A DNA stretch of 64,000 nt from Rhodocyclaceae bacterium (GTDB lineage Bacteria > Pseudomonadota > Gammaproteobacteria > Burkholderiales > Rhodocyclaceae), in assembly GCA_023383815.1 (NCBI GenBank), contig JAHDYG010000002.1:62001-126000 (forward strand), given 5' to 3'. Below are positions 44,206-52,883 of this stretch, piece by piece (the first letter of the stretch is position 1; every line of letters begins with the position of its first letter). Under the pieces are notes generated by a model that worked only from the letters and a program-made list of their open reading frames with translations, was not told where the DNA came from and did not search any database. The position numbers and the translations under genes were made by a program.

Positions 44206-44888
44206 CAAAAGACTACGTCGTCGCGACGATCCGGCCCTGGAATCTGGCGGCCTTCGCGCGCCATGCGCCGACGCTCCCCGGTCGCTGGCATCTCGTGCAC
44301 GCACCCGAGGAACTCGAAGGGCTGCTCGCAGGCGGGTTGCGTCCGCGCTACGTCTTCTTCCCGCACTGGTCGTGGAAGGTGCCCGAGCGCATCTTCCAGA
44401 CGTACGAGTGTGTCGGCTTCCACATGACCGATCTGCCCTACGGGCGGGGCGGCAGCCCGCTGCAGAATCTCATCGTGCGGGGCTGCGGGACGACCCGCCT
44501 GACGGCCCTGAGGATCGAGGCGGGGCTCGATGCCGGGCCGATCTACGCGCAGTGCGACCTATCGCTGGCCGGGCGGGCGCAGGAGATCTACGAGCGGGCG
44601 GCCGAACGGGTCTACGAGCTGATCGGCCTGATCGTGCACACCGAGCCGCAAGCTCGACCGCAGAAGGGCGAGGTGGTCGTGTTCACCCGACGCACGCCGG
44701 AAGAGGGCCGGCTGCCCGAGGCGGACGATCTGCGGGCGCTCTACGACCACATCCGGATGCTCGATGCCGAAGGCTATCCGCATGCCTTCCTCGATCACGG
44801 GCCGTGGCGCATCGAGTTCGTGGAGGCGGAGGTGGGCGGCGACGTGCTTCACGCGCGGGTGTCGATCACGCGCCGCACGCAGGGTTGA
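44202..44888 (+). CDS. Formyltransferase-like protein
   Basis: Protein of 228 residues that overlaps pseI by four bases. The tetrahydrofolate-dependent formyltransferase fold is suggested by FHMTDLPYGRGGSPLQNLIV (catalytic His) and RIEAGLDAGPIYAQ (catalytic Asp region). The Asn two residues before the His in the NxH motif is replaced by Gly (VGFHM). It may put a formyl group on an amino sugar of the pseudaminic acid pathway. Activity is uncertain given the missing Asn. Confidence 0.75.
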   Translation: MTKDYVVATIRPWNLAAFARHAPTLPGRWHLVHAPEELEGLLAGGLRPRYVFFPHWSWKVPERIFQTYECVGFHMTDLPYGRGGSPLQNLIVRGCGTTRLTALRIEAGLDAGPIYAQCDLSLAGRAQEIYERAAERVYELIGLIVHTEPQARPQKGEVVVFTRRTPEEGRLPEADDLRALYDHIRMLDAEGYPHAFLDHGPWRIEFVEAEVGGDVLHARVSITRRTQG

Positions 44889-44891
44889 GCG

Positions 44892-45464
44892 ATGGGCTAT
44901 CCGGTCTTGAGCCTGCGCCCCCTCGCACGCGAGGACATCGAGCGCGTGCGCTGCTGGCGCAACCAGGAGCGGATCCGGCGCAACATGCTCTCGGATGCGC
45001 AGATCAGCGTGGCCGGGCAGCAGGCGTGGTTCGAGGCGCTGACGACAGACCCCGGGCGCCGTCATCTGCTGGTCGAGCTCGATGGCCATCCGGTCGGTTG
45101 CCTGTACTACGCCCGCATCCGCGAGCGGCAGGCCGAGCTCGGCTACTATCTGGGCGAGGAACGGATCTGGCCCGGCACCGGGGTGTTGCTCGAACTTGCG
45201 GCGCTGGACCATGCCTTCGACCGGCTCGAACTCGACACCCTGTTCGCCGAGGTTCTGGAGCACAATCCCGGGCCGCAGCGGCTGCACGATCTGTTCGGTT
45301 TCGAGCGCGTCGGGGTGCGTGAGGCGGTTGTGGTGCGCGACGGCGAGCCGCTTGCGGCGCTGAGGTTCCGCTACCGCAGCGAGGATTGGCGCGCACGCCG
45401 GGCGGCGGTGCTGGCGGCGCTGCCGCGGCCGGTGCGGGAGGCCGCGGCAAGAATGGAGATCTGA
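44892..45464 (+). CDS. pseH: GNAT N-acetyltransferase, PseH-like
   Basis: Protein of 190 residues in the RimJ/RimL-type GNAT fold. The N-terminal LRPLAREDIERVRCWRNQERIRRNM matches PseH, which acetylates the C4 amine of the UDP-diamino sugar. ELGYYLGEERIWPGTGVLLE is the acyl-CoA or acyl-carrier loop. Because an acyl carrier and ligase follow, the acyl group moved could be other than acetyl. Confidence 0.8.
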   Translation: MGYPVLSLRPLAREDIERVRCWRNQERIRRNMLSDAQISVAGQQAWFEALTTDPGRRHLLVELDGHPVGCLYYARIRERQAELGYYLGEERIWPGTGVLLELAALDHAFDRLELDTLFAEVLEHNPGPQRLHDLFGFERVGVREAVVVRDGEPLAALRFRYRSEDWRARRAAVLAALPRPVREAAARMEI

Positions 45465-45743
45465 ATGACGGAAGGGGCGGTGAGCGGGACCAAAGCGCTG
45501 CGCGACACGATCGTTGCGCACATGCACGCGGTCGCCGAAGGCTTCGGGGCGCAACTGGTCGGTGATCTGGACGATGAGACGCCGCTCCTCGAAAGCGGGC
45601 TCGATTCGCTCGGGTTCGCGATCCTCGTCGCGCGGCTCGAAGAGGCGCTCGACTACGATCCCTTCGTCCGGATGGAAGAGCCGTACTACCCGCGCACGCT
45701 CGGGGAGTTCGTCGCGATCTATGCCCGCTACGCACCCGCCTGA
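45465..45743 (+). CDS. Acyl carrier protein
   Basis: Protein of 92 residues, acidic, with the phosphopantetheine serine in ESGLDSLGFAILVARLEEAL (DSL motif). It follows the GNAT gene with no gap and overlaps the ligase gene by 23 bases. A dedicated carrier in a sugar operon points to a special acyl chain loaded by the following ligase. Confidence 0.9.
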   Translation: MTEGAVSGTKALRDTIVAHMHAVAEGFGAQLVGDLDDETPLLESGLDSLGFAILVARLEEALDYDPFVRMEEPYYPRTLGEFVAIYARYAPA

Positions 45744-47037
45744 AGGCGCACGGACCCTCTTTGAGCATCTGTGCGCCCTGCCGCAGGAGCGGGTGCTGCT
45801 GCAGGACGAGGCGGGGCTGCTTGCGGCCGGCGAACTCGTCGCGCTGTTGCGGGCCCGGTCGGCCGGCGAGGGTGCGAACCTCCCCTCGCTCGTGACGCTG
45901 CACGCGCTCGCCCCGCGCGAGCTGATCCTCCGGCTCGCTGCAGCCGACGGCCGTGCGGCGCGGATCCTGCTCGTTCCGGCCGGAATCGACGCGGATCAGG
46001 CCGGGCGGCTGGCCGCAGCGGCCGCCGTGCTGCCGGCAACGGCCGGCGCGACGCAATGGCTGCTCGCCACCTCGGGCACGACTGGTGACGCGAAGCTGGT
46101 CGCCCACACGCTGCAGAGCCTGAGCGCGGCCTTGCGCACGGACCTCGCAAGCGGGGCTGCGTACCGCTGGGGCCTGCTCTACGATCCGTGCCGGTTCGCC
46201 GGTCTGCAGGTTCTGCTGCAGGCGCTGCTGGGCGGTTCCGTGCTGGTCTGCAGCGCCGGCGAAGACTTCGTGGCGCGCGTCGGGGCCTTCGTTGCCGCGC
46301 GGGTGAATGCCCTTTCGGCCACGCCGACGCTGTGGCGCAAGCTCCTGATCGACGGTCGGATCCTCGCCTGTCCGCTGCACCGGATCACCCTCGGCGGCGA
46401 GATCGCCGATCAGCGCCTGCTCGACGCGCTGTCGCACGCCTTTCCGCACGCGAAGCTCCGCCACATCTACGCCTCGACCGAAGCCGGCGTGGGATTCTCG
46501 GTTGGCGACGGCCGGGCGGGGTTTCCGCGGGCCTACCTTGAACGTGGTGTCGGAGCGGTGCGCCTGCGGGTCGATGAAGCCGGGCACCTGTGGATCCGGC
46601 CGGCCGTGGCCCCTGTGGTGACGACGGCAAGCGTCGATGACGGTGGCTACCTCGACACGCAGGATCTGGTACGGATCGAGGGCGAGCGGGTGTTCTTCCT
46701 CGGGCGCGCCGGCGGCGCGATCAACGTCGGCGGCAACAAGGTTCACCCGGAAACGGTCGAAGCGGTCCTGCGAGCCTTCGAGGGCGTCACCGAGGCGCGC
46801 GTCGGCGGCCGGCAAAATCCCTTCACTGGCCAGGTGGTCGTCGCCGAGGTTGCGATCGGCGGCTGCGGACGAAAAGACAGTCGCGAAGACGGGCGGGACG
46901 ACGCCTTGCTGCGTGCCCTGTACGATCACTGTCGCGCACACCTGCCGCCGTGGCAGGTGCCCGCGCGCATCGAACTCGTCGCGGCGATCGAACCCGCCGC
47001 GGGGGGAAAGCTCCGGCGTCTGGAGGATCGGACATGA
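45721..47037 (+). CDS. AMP-forming acyl ligase
   Basis: ATG 45721 lies inside the end of the carrier gene; 438 residues. ANL-superfamily adenylation motifs: WLLATSGTTGDAKLVAH (P-loop A3), IYASTEAGVGFSV (A5), GGYLDTQDLVRIEG (A7) and GGNKVHPETVEAVL (A8). It is shorter than usual at the N-terminus. It probably activates a carboxylic acid and loads it on the adjacent acyl carrier. Substrate unknown. Confidence 0.87.
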   Translation: MPATHPPEGARTLFEHLCALPQERVLLQDEAGLLAAGELVALLRARSAGEGANLPSLVTLHALAPRELILRLAAADGRAARILLVPAGIDADQAGRLAAAAAVLPATAGATQWLLATSGTTGDAKLVAHTLQSLSAALRTDLASGAAYRWGLLYDPCRFAGLQVLLQALLGGSVLVCSAGEDFVARVGAFVAARVNALSATPTLWRKLLIDGRILACPLHRITLGGEIADQRLLDALSHAFPHAKLRHIYASTEAGVGFSVGDGRAGFPRAYLERGVGAVRLRVDEAGHLWIRPAVAPVVTTASVDDGGYLDTQDLVRIEGERVFFLGRAGGAINVGGNKVHPETVEAVLRAFEGVTEARVGGRQNPFTGQVVVAEVAIGGCGRKDSREDGRDDALLRALYDHCRAHLPPWQVPARIELVAAIEPAAGGKLRRLEDRT

Positions 47038-47756
47038 AGACGGTGGTGGTGACCGGCGGGACCCGCGGCATCGGACTGGAAATCGTGACGCGGCTCGTCG
47101 GCGATGGCTATCGCGTCGTCGCGGTCGGGCGCCGGCCAAGTGCCGGCCTCGACGCGCTCCTGGCCGCGCACGCCGATGTGCTTTCCTTCGCGGCCTATGA
47201 TTTCGACGACCTCGCCGGGATCCACGACTTTGCGACGCGGCTCGCGCGCGAACATCCGGGGCTCTACGGCCTCGTCAACAATGCCGCGCTCGGCCATGCG
47301 GGCCTGCTGCCGACCCTGCACGAGCGCGACATCGGCGCGCTGCTGCGGGTCAATGTCGAAGCGCCGATCCTGCTCACGAAATACCTGCTGCGGCCGATGC
47401 TGATCCGTGGCGAAGGGCGCATCATCAACATCAGCTCGGTCGTGGCCGAGACCGGCTACAAGGGCCTGGCGGTGTATGGCGCGACCAAGGCTGCGCTGAC
47501 CGGCTTCACGCGTTCGCTGGCGCGCGAGGTCGGCAAGGCCGGCATCACCGTGAATGCGGTTGCACCCGGCTATCTCGCGACCGACATGACGAGCGGGATC
47601 GCCGACGGGCAGCTCGATTCGATCCGGCGGCGCAGCGCACTCGGGCGCCTGCCCGAGGGCAGTGACGTCGCGGCGGCGGTCACCTACCTCCTCGGCGAAG
47701 GCGCCCGCAACGTCACCGGCACGACGCTGACCGTGGATGCGGGCAGCACCGCCTGA
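47034..47756 (+). CDS. Short-chain dehydrogenase/reductase, FabG-like
   Basis: Protein of 240 residues. Cofactor motif VVVTGGTRGIGLEIV, NNAALGHAG, and catalytic NISSV...YGATKAAL (Ser-Tyr-Lys). INVxPG-like ITVNAVAPGYLATDM follows. In this context a 3-ketoacyl-carrier reductase making a 3-hydroxyacyl group is the simplest role. ATGA overlap with the ligase. Confidence 0.87.
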   Translation: MKTVVVTGGTRGIGLEIVTRLVGDGYRVVAVGRRPSAGLDALLAAHADVLSFAAYDFDDLAGIHDFATRLAREHPGLYGLVNNAALGHAGLLPTLHERDIGALLRVNVEAPILLTKYLLRPMLIRGEGRIINISSVVAETGYKGLAVYGATKAALTGFTRSLAREVGKAGITVNAVAPGYLATDMTSGIADGQLDSIRRRSALGRLPEGSDVAAAVTYLLGEGARNVTGTTLTVDAGSTA

Positions 47757-47769
47757 CAAGGAGGACGGC

Positions 47770-48453
47770 ATGGAAACGGTTCTGGTCGTGGCAGCCCATC
47801 CCGATGACGAGGTGCTCGGCTGTGGCGGCACGCTCGCCCGTCATGCCGCGGCCGGCGACGCCGTGCATGTGCTGTTTCTCGCCGACGGGGTTGCGGCGCG
47901 TGCCGTGGGCGGCAGTGTCGATCCCGGCGCGCTCGCGGCACGGCTCGATGCTGCCCGCGAGGCCGCGGCGATTCTCGGCCTGGCGGGGGTCGAGGCGCTC
48001 GGCCTGCCGGACAACCGGCTTGACACCGTGCCACTGCTCGATCTCGTCCAGGCGGTCGAGCGTGTGCTCGCACGACTCGATCCGCAGATCGTCTACACCC
48101 ACCACCACGGTGATCTCAACATCGACCACCGGCTCGCCCACCAGGCCGTGCTCACTGCCTGCCGGCCGTTGCCGGGGTGTTCGGTACACACGCTGCGCTG
48201 CTTCGAGGTGCCGTCGAGCACTGAATGGCAGGCGCCGGGGGCCGCGCCCTTCGAACCGAACCTTTTCATCGACGTCACCGCTACCCTCGACCGCAAGCGC
48301 CGTGCGCTGCAAGCCTATGGCGCGGAACTGCGCACCTTTCCGCACCCGCGCTCGATCGAGGCGATCGAAGCGCTTGGCCGCTGGCGCGGAGCAAGTGCGG
48401 GCCTCGCGCACGCGGAGGCGTTCATGGTGGCGCGGCAGATCGTGGCCGGGTGA
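47770..48453 (+). CDS. PIG-L family N-deacetylase
   Basis: Complete PIG-L enzyme of 227 residues with an AAGGAGGA site before the ATG. Metal motif AHPDDEVLGCGG at the N-terminus and HHHGDLNIDHRLAHQAV later supply the zinc ligands. It likely removes an N-acetyl group from a sugar intermediate so that another acyl group can be attached. It is a relative of the partial gene at 3-479. Confidence 0.9.
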   Translation: METVLVVAAHPDDEVLGCGGTLARHAAAGDAVHVLFLADGVAARAVGGSVDPGALAARLDAAREAAAILGLAGVEALGLPDNRLDTVPLLDLVQAVERVLARLDPQIVYTHHHGDLNIDHRLAHQAVLTACRPLPGCSVHTLRCFEVPSSTEWQAPGAAPFEPNLFIDVTATLDRKRRALQAYGAELRTFPHPRSIEAIEALGRWRGASAGLAHAEAFMVARQIVAG

Positions 48454-48456
48454 TCG

Positions 48457-49974
48457 ATGGCAGCCACGTTTCCCGGTAGCGAGGAGGCTCCTCGGGCGCT
48501 CGATCAGGACGGAATGGATCTTGCGAGATCGATGAGTGTGGCGTTCATGGTCCGGCGCGATCCGCGCAGTCTCGAACCGCTGCTTGCGTGCGCGCGGCGC
48601 AGGATCGAGACGCTGGTCGCTCAAGGCGTTGAACCGGGGCCGGATCTGCTCGAAGCGATGCGGCATGCGCCCGAGTTTCTAGGAATCGGCGAAGTGTTGT
48701 GCCTGTTCGAAGCGGTGCTGGGCGGCCGGATGCCTGAGGCACCCGGTCTCGCGTCCGTCGTCGATCTGTGCGAACGGGCGCCAACCCATCTGGATGCCTT
48801 TCAGTTGAGGTGGTTGCGGACCTGCTGCCTGGATCTTGCGCTGAATGGGCGATGGGAGAAGAGCGAGGTTTCGTGGCATGCAGACCTCGATGGCACTCCG
48901 ATCGAAACGGACTTTTCCGCGGTGAGGGCGTTCGTGACAGGGCGCGCGATTGCCGGAAGCGACTGGGCGCAGGAGATTGATCCGGTGCGCGGTGAGCTGC
49001 CTTCCGGTTCCTGGACCGAAGAGCTGCAGGGCGGGGCCTGGGTGCGGCGCTTCGTGGATCGTTTCGGAAGCCCCTTTCGGCCTGCGGCAGAGAAGGACCT
49101 GTTTCTGTTTTCGCACATGAACCACACCGGCGGGGAGAGTTTCACGCGCGCGATCTGCGACGCGCTTGACCCGCAGTTGAGCCTGACCACACCGGATCCG
49201 AAGCTCGAACCAGACGTTACCAGGGCCTTTCTGGCCCGACTGGAGGATCGCCCGGAGTGCCGTTTTGTTGCCGATCACCATCTCGTCGTGCCCGAGAGTC
49301 TGGCCGGACGCAGTTTGCGACGCTTCACGATCGTGCGGCATCCAGTGACCCGTTTGCTGTCTGCATACTTCAATTTCGTGCTGAAGCGGAACATGGATTC
49401 GCCCGTGATCCCTGCGTCGATCCGGGAGGGGCGCGGGCTCGCGTTCTTTCTCGACGAGATCGCCGATACCGGTCGCTGGCCGGGAGGACTGGAGCCGCTG
49501 GCCTATTTCAACAAGATGACCTTGTTGAGCGGGGCGCAGGTACGCATCGTGGAACGTGATGCCGGTTTTGAGCAGATCCGCAGTTCGATCGAGCGCCGCT
49601 TCGAGTTCGTCGGTGTCAATGAGCTGTATGACGAGTCGTTGTTTCTCGTCGCAGTGATGATGGATCTGCCACGCCTGCCGATCTGGAGGATCTACCAGAA
49701 CACGATGCGGCCAAGGCTCAACCGGATGCGTCCGGAGATCATTGCGAAGGCAGAACGGCTGGTTGCCGATGATCTCGCGATCTATGAATGGGCACGCAAC
49801 CGCTTTTGTTCGAACTACGGCGACGCAATCAATTACTTCCGGCAACACATCGGTGATCTCCGACAGCCGGGAGACTCAGCCAGAGAGGGAAACCAGCGCG
49901 TACGAGACAGGTTGGCCGTCGTGTTTGGTGTGCCAGCCGGCGAGTTCTCGGATGCGGATCATGGATTTCTCTGA
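48457..49974 (+). CDS. Sulfotransferase-like protein
   Basis: Protein of 505 residues. The N-terminal about 210 residues are unassigned and helical. The C-terminal part has the family's two nucleotide sites: FSHMNHTGGESFTRAI (5'-phosphosulfate-type loop) and TIVRHPVTRLLSAYFNFVL (3'-phosphate-type motif RHP..R..S.Y), as in carbohydrate sulfotransferases. It closes the plus-strand operon and converges, six bases apart, on the minus-strand phosphoramidate operon. It may sulfate the flagellar glycan; see findings for another donor. Confidence 0.8.
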   Translation: MAATFPGSEEAPRALDQDGMDLARSMSVAFMVRRDPRSLEPLLACARRRIETLVAQGVEPGPDLLEAMRHAPEFLGIGEVLCLFEAVLGGRMPEAPGLASVVDLCERAPTHLDAFQLRWLRTCCLDLALNGRWEKSEVSWHADLDGTPIETDFSAVRAFVTGRAIAGSDWAQEIDPVRGELPSGSWTEELQGGAWVRRFVDRFGSPFRPAAEKDLFLFSHMNHTGGESFTRAICDALDPQLSLTTPDPKLEPDVTRAFLARLEDRPECRFVADHHLVVPESLAGRSLRRFTIVRHPVTRLLSAYFNFVLKRNMDSPVIPASIREGRGLAFFLDEIADTGRWPGGLEPLAYFNKMTLLSGAQVRIVERDAGFEQIRSSIERRFEFVGVNELYDESLFLVAVMMDLPRLPIWRIYQNTMRPRLNRMRPEIIAKAERLVADDLAIYEWARNRFCSNYGDAINYFRQHIGDLRQPGDSAREGNQRVRDRLAVVFGVPAGEFSDADHGFL

Positions 49975-49980
49975 ACGACT

Positions 49981-51327
49981 TCATCGGCGTCCGTTGCCCA
50001 GACGCTCGAGCAGCGCCCGCGTCCACGCGGCGGCATTCCTCTCCGTCCGCCAGACCGCCTGACCGCGCGCGACCGTCCCCCTGCGGCGCGTATCGTCAGC
50101 GAGATAGCGATCGATCAGCGCGAAGAGTGATTCTTCATCGCTGAAGTACTCGATCCCTTCCCCGGGTTGCAGCAGCAGGCGGGTTTCCGGATTGTCCTCT
50201 TCCAGCAGCAGCACGCCGCAGGCGAGCGCTTCGCGCACCTTGCCCTTGCATTGGGTCCGGAAGGGGTAGGTCTGCGTATTGACGCAGATCCGGGTGCGCC
50301 TCAGCGCCGCTGCGTAGTCCGCGACGGGCAGGGGTGCACGCCCGCTCTCGTAGGTGCCGCCGAGGTGGTGGAAGCGCTCGCCGTAACGGCGGCTCAGACG
50401 GTCGATCCACTCGCGGCGGCGCCCGACCGAACTGCCGAAGAGCGCGATGTCGTAGCGCGGTTCGGCCTCTGGCTCGGGATGAAAAAGTGCCGGATCGAAC
50501 ACGGTGGGGTGAAAGAACACCTTGTCGCAGTTCCGGTGGTGCTCGTAGGGCGGATCGCCGCGCCGCATCCTTTCGAGGCGGGTGCCGTTCGAGTTCTCGA
50601 TCACGAGGTCGGCCCAACGCAGCGTCTCGCGTTCGTAGTCGAGATAGCTGCCGTGGCGGGCCGCTTCGTCGTAGTCCCACCACAGCGTCACGATCCGCAG
50701 CGCCGGGTGAAGGTCGCGCAGGCCGAGTAAGAACTCCGCGGACAGGTTCTCGTGCGGGTGGACGGGGGTGTGCACCAGCAGGTCCGGGCGAAACGCTTCA
50801 ACCGTCTCCCGGATCTCGGTCTCGCGTGCAGCACGCATCTCGCCGTCCGGGTTGGGGCCGTAGAGCGGGTGAAGGCGCACGGTGTTACCGAACGATGCGG
50901 CCAGATCCTGCAGGATGCCCTGCTCGTAGGCGCGGCTCGAGATCACGACGTGCTGTGCGTGCGCAGGGATCTGGTCCGGTGCGATGACCGGGTGCCCCAT
51001 GCAGCGCGTACCCCACAGCGAGGGGTCGCGGTCGGCGACCGCAGTGATCCGCAGGCGGCCCAGCTGCGGGGTGAACTGGCGGGTGTGGGCACCGGCGCCG
51101 TAGATCACGACCGGCGCCCCGGCAGCGGCCTGCGCTGCGCGCTCCACTGCGGCCTCGATCAGGGCAAGATAGTCCTCGGTGTCACGCCCGAGGCTGATCA
51201 CTCGATGTTCGCCGAGCAGGCCCGAGGCGAGCATCGGCTTCAAGACCTCGATCACCCCTGCCGAATCGCTGAGCGGCTTTGCGTCGAAGCGATGGATTAC
51301 GAACAGGGTGCGGGGGGCGCTAAGCAT
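49981..51327 (-). CDS. Glycosyltransferase with CgeB-like GT-B domain
   Basis: Protein of 448 residues. The first half contains VVIYGAGAHTRQFTPQLG and ITAVADRD, resembling a nucleotide-diphospho-sugar-type Rossmann region. The second half is a GT-B-type transferase: YDIALFGSSVGRRREWID, RRTRICVNTQTYPFRTQCKG, REALACGVLLLEEDNPETR. It is the last gene of the minus-strand operon and probably uses one of the sugars made there. Confidence 0.75.
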   Translation of the reverse strand: MLSAPRTLFVIHRFDAKPLSDSAGVIEVLKPMLASGLLGEHRVISLGRDTEDYLALIEAAVERAAQAAAGAPVVIYGAGAHTRQFTPQLGRLRITAVADRDPSLWGTRCMGHPVIAPDQIPAHAQHVVISSRAYEQGILQDLAASFGNTVRLHPLYGPNPDGEMRAARETEIRETVEAFRPDLLVHTPVHPHENLSAEFLLGLRDLHPALRIVTLWWDYDEAARHGSYLDYERETLRWADLVIENSNGTRLERMRRGDPPYEHHRNCDKVFFHPTVFDPALFHPEPEAEPRYDIALFGSSVGRRREWIDRLSRRYGERFHHLGGTYESGRAPLPVADYAAALRRTRICVNTQTYPFRTQCKGKVREALACGVLLLEEDNPETRLLLQPGEGIEYFSDEESLFALIDRYLADDTRRRGTVARGQAVWRTERNAAAWTRALLERLGNGRR

Positions 51328-51354
51328 GTTTGTCCCGGGAGAGCCGCATTCACC

Positions 51355-52095
51355 TCAGCTTGATCCACGGGGCTTGCGCTCGAAGACCCCGAGGTCTTCC
51401 GGTGAGTCGATCTCGCCCCATGGGCCCTGGCAAGGGACTGCGAGAACCGTTTCGGGATCGCGCGCGATCATCCGCTGCAAGGCACCGGTCATGTGCAGGC
51501 GGTCGCGTTCTTGCTCCGTGCAGGCCGCGCGGATCTCCTGGAGGCGTTTCCAGCCCGATGGCTGGAAGCGGAGCAGCCCCATGTACTGCCCTTCGATGGC
51601 ACTCAGGGTCGCGGGGCGATTGCCGATCTCGATGACGAAGCGCCTTTCCGCATCGAGACGGAAGGTTTCGGCGTCGTCGAGCGGATCGGCGAAGCGCGCC
51701 TGCCACAGTGCGAGCCAGTCCGGATCATAGCTGATCGCAATGGGGGCATCGGGCGCGGCGATCAGCGCCCGCACCGTGTCCGCGGTATAGAAGAGATCCG
51801 AGTAGCTGACGAGGCAGGGGGTGTCGGCCATCCAGGCTTGCGCGCAGGCGAGCGAGCTGACCATGTTGGTCTCTTCCCAGCGTGGGTTGTAGAACTCGAC
51901 CAGTCCCCACGGCTGGATCAGTTCGCGCAGGTATCCGGTCACCACGGCAATCTCGGCGATCCCGGCTGCTCGCAGGGCCGTGAGCTGGTGTGCGAGCAAC
52001 GGCGCCCCGTGCAGTTCGACGAGGCACTTCGGGCGCTTTTCGGTCCGTGTGCCCATGCGGCTTCCTCGACCGGCCGCCAGTATCAGGCCTTTCAC
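51355..52095 (-). CDS. CTP:phosphoglutamine cytidylyltransferase-like (Cj1416 type)
   Basis: GTG start overlapping the upstream stop (GTGA); 246 residues. Nucleotidyltransferase signature LILAAGRGSRMG...RPKCLVEL is N-terminal, followed by NPRWEETNMVSSLACAQ and WQARFADPLDDAETFRLD. These blocks and the length match my recollection of Campylobacter Cj1416, which makes CDP-L-glutamine from phosphoglutamine. Alone it could be read as a phosphocholine cytidylyltransferase; the neighbours decide for phosphoramidate synthesis. Confidence 0.82.
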   Translation of the reverse strand: MKGLILAAGRGSRMGTRTEKRPKCLVELHGAPLLAHQLTALRAAGIAEIAVVTGYLRELIQPWGLVEFYNPRWEETNMVSSLACAQAWMADTPCLVSYSDLFYTADTVRALIAAPDAPIAISYDPDWLALWQARFADPLDDAETFRLDAERRFVIEIGNRPATLSAIEGQYMGLLRFQPSGWKRLQEIRAACTEQERDRLHMTGALQRMIARDPETVLAVPCQGPWGEIDSPEDLGVFERKPRGSS

Positions 52096-52883
52096 GGGAT
52101 CTCCTGAGCGTAGGGATGGCATTCGAACTCTGCTCGCGTGTACGGGCTGCGCAGCGCCAGCAGGCGCGGGTTTCTCCGCCGCGGTTTCCCGTATTCCAGT
52201 GCGCGGCCGCTGTTCCAGTCGAGCACGGCGCCACCGGCACCTTCGAGGACCGCCTGCCCAGCTGCGATGTCCCACTCCGAACTGCCTGCGAACCTTGGAT
52301 AGACATCCACCTCGGCAGCGGCGAGGCGGCCGAACTTGAGCGCGGATCCGATCTCCAGGCGGAGTCCAACCCGGTTGGCGATCGCGAATCCTTCTGCATC
52401 CGGGTGGTTGTGGAAGCGGCTGATCGCCATGCGGCAGGTTTCCGAGCGCTCACGCGGGGTGCAGGCGCTGCGGGGCGCGCCGTGCCGCTCCGCCCAGGTG
52501 CCCGTGTCCGGCCCACCTGCATACAGTTCGTCGAGTGCCGGTGCAAGCACGACTCCGAGGACGGGGCGCCTGCCTTCGATCAGCGCGATGTTGACGGTGA
52601 ACTCGTCGTTGCCGGCGAGAAACTCCTTCGTGCCATCGAGCGGGTCGATCAACCAGTAGCGCGCCGCTTGGAGGCGAAGATCTTCGCCTTCCTCGGACAC
52701 GATCGGGATCCCCGTCGGTTTCAGTTCCGTGCAGATCGTGCCATGGGCGGCCAGATCCGCCTTGGCCAGCGGCGAGCCGTCCGATTTCGGTCCGATCGCT
52801 TCGCGCTGCCGGTAATGTTCGAGGATCACCCGCCCGGCCTTGCGTGCGGCGCGGACGGCCTGATCCAGCAGTCGTTCATGCAT
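52092..52883 (-). CDS. cysQ: CysQ-type 3'(2'),5'-bisphosphate nucleotidase
   Basis: Inositol-monophosphatase-superfamily enzyme of 263 residues. Metal motifs: PIVSEEGEDL (about 60-69), WLIDPLDGTKEFLAGN (about 77-92) and SSEWDIAAGQAVLEGAGG near the C-terminus. CysQ removes the 3'-phosphate of PAP, the by-product of sulfotransferases. Here it is embedded between the cytidylyltransferase (four-base overlap) and the glutamyl hydrolase (eight-base overlap), so its target may be the 3'-phosphocytidine by-product of phosphoramidate transfer. Confidence 0.9.
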   Translation of the reverse strand: MHERLLDQAVRAARKAGRVILEHYRQREAIGPKSDGSPLAKADLAAHGTICTELKPTGIPIVSEEGEDLRLQAARYWLIDPLDGTKEFLAGNDEFTVNIALIEGRRPVLGVVLAPALDELYAGGPDTGTWAERHGAPRSACTPRERSETCRMAISRFHNHPDAEGFAIANRVGLRLEIGSALKFGRLAAAEVDVYPRFAGSSEWDIAAGQAVLEGAGGAVLDWNSGRALEYGKPRRRNPRLLALRSPYTRAEFECHPYAQEIP

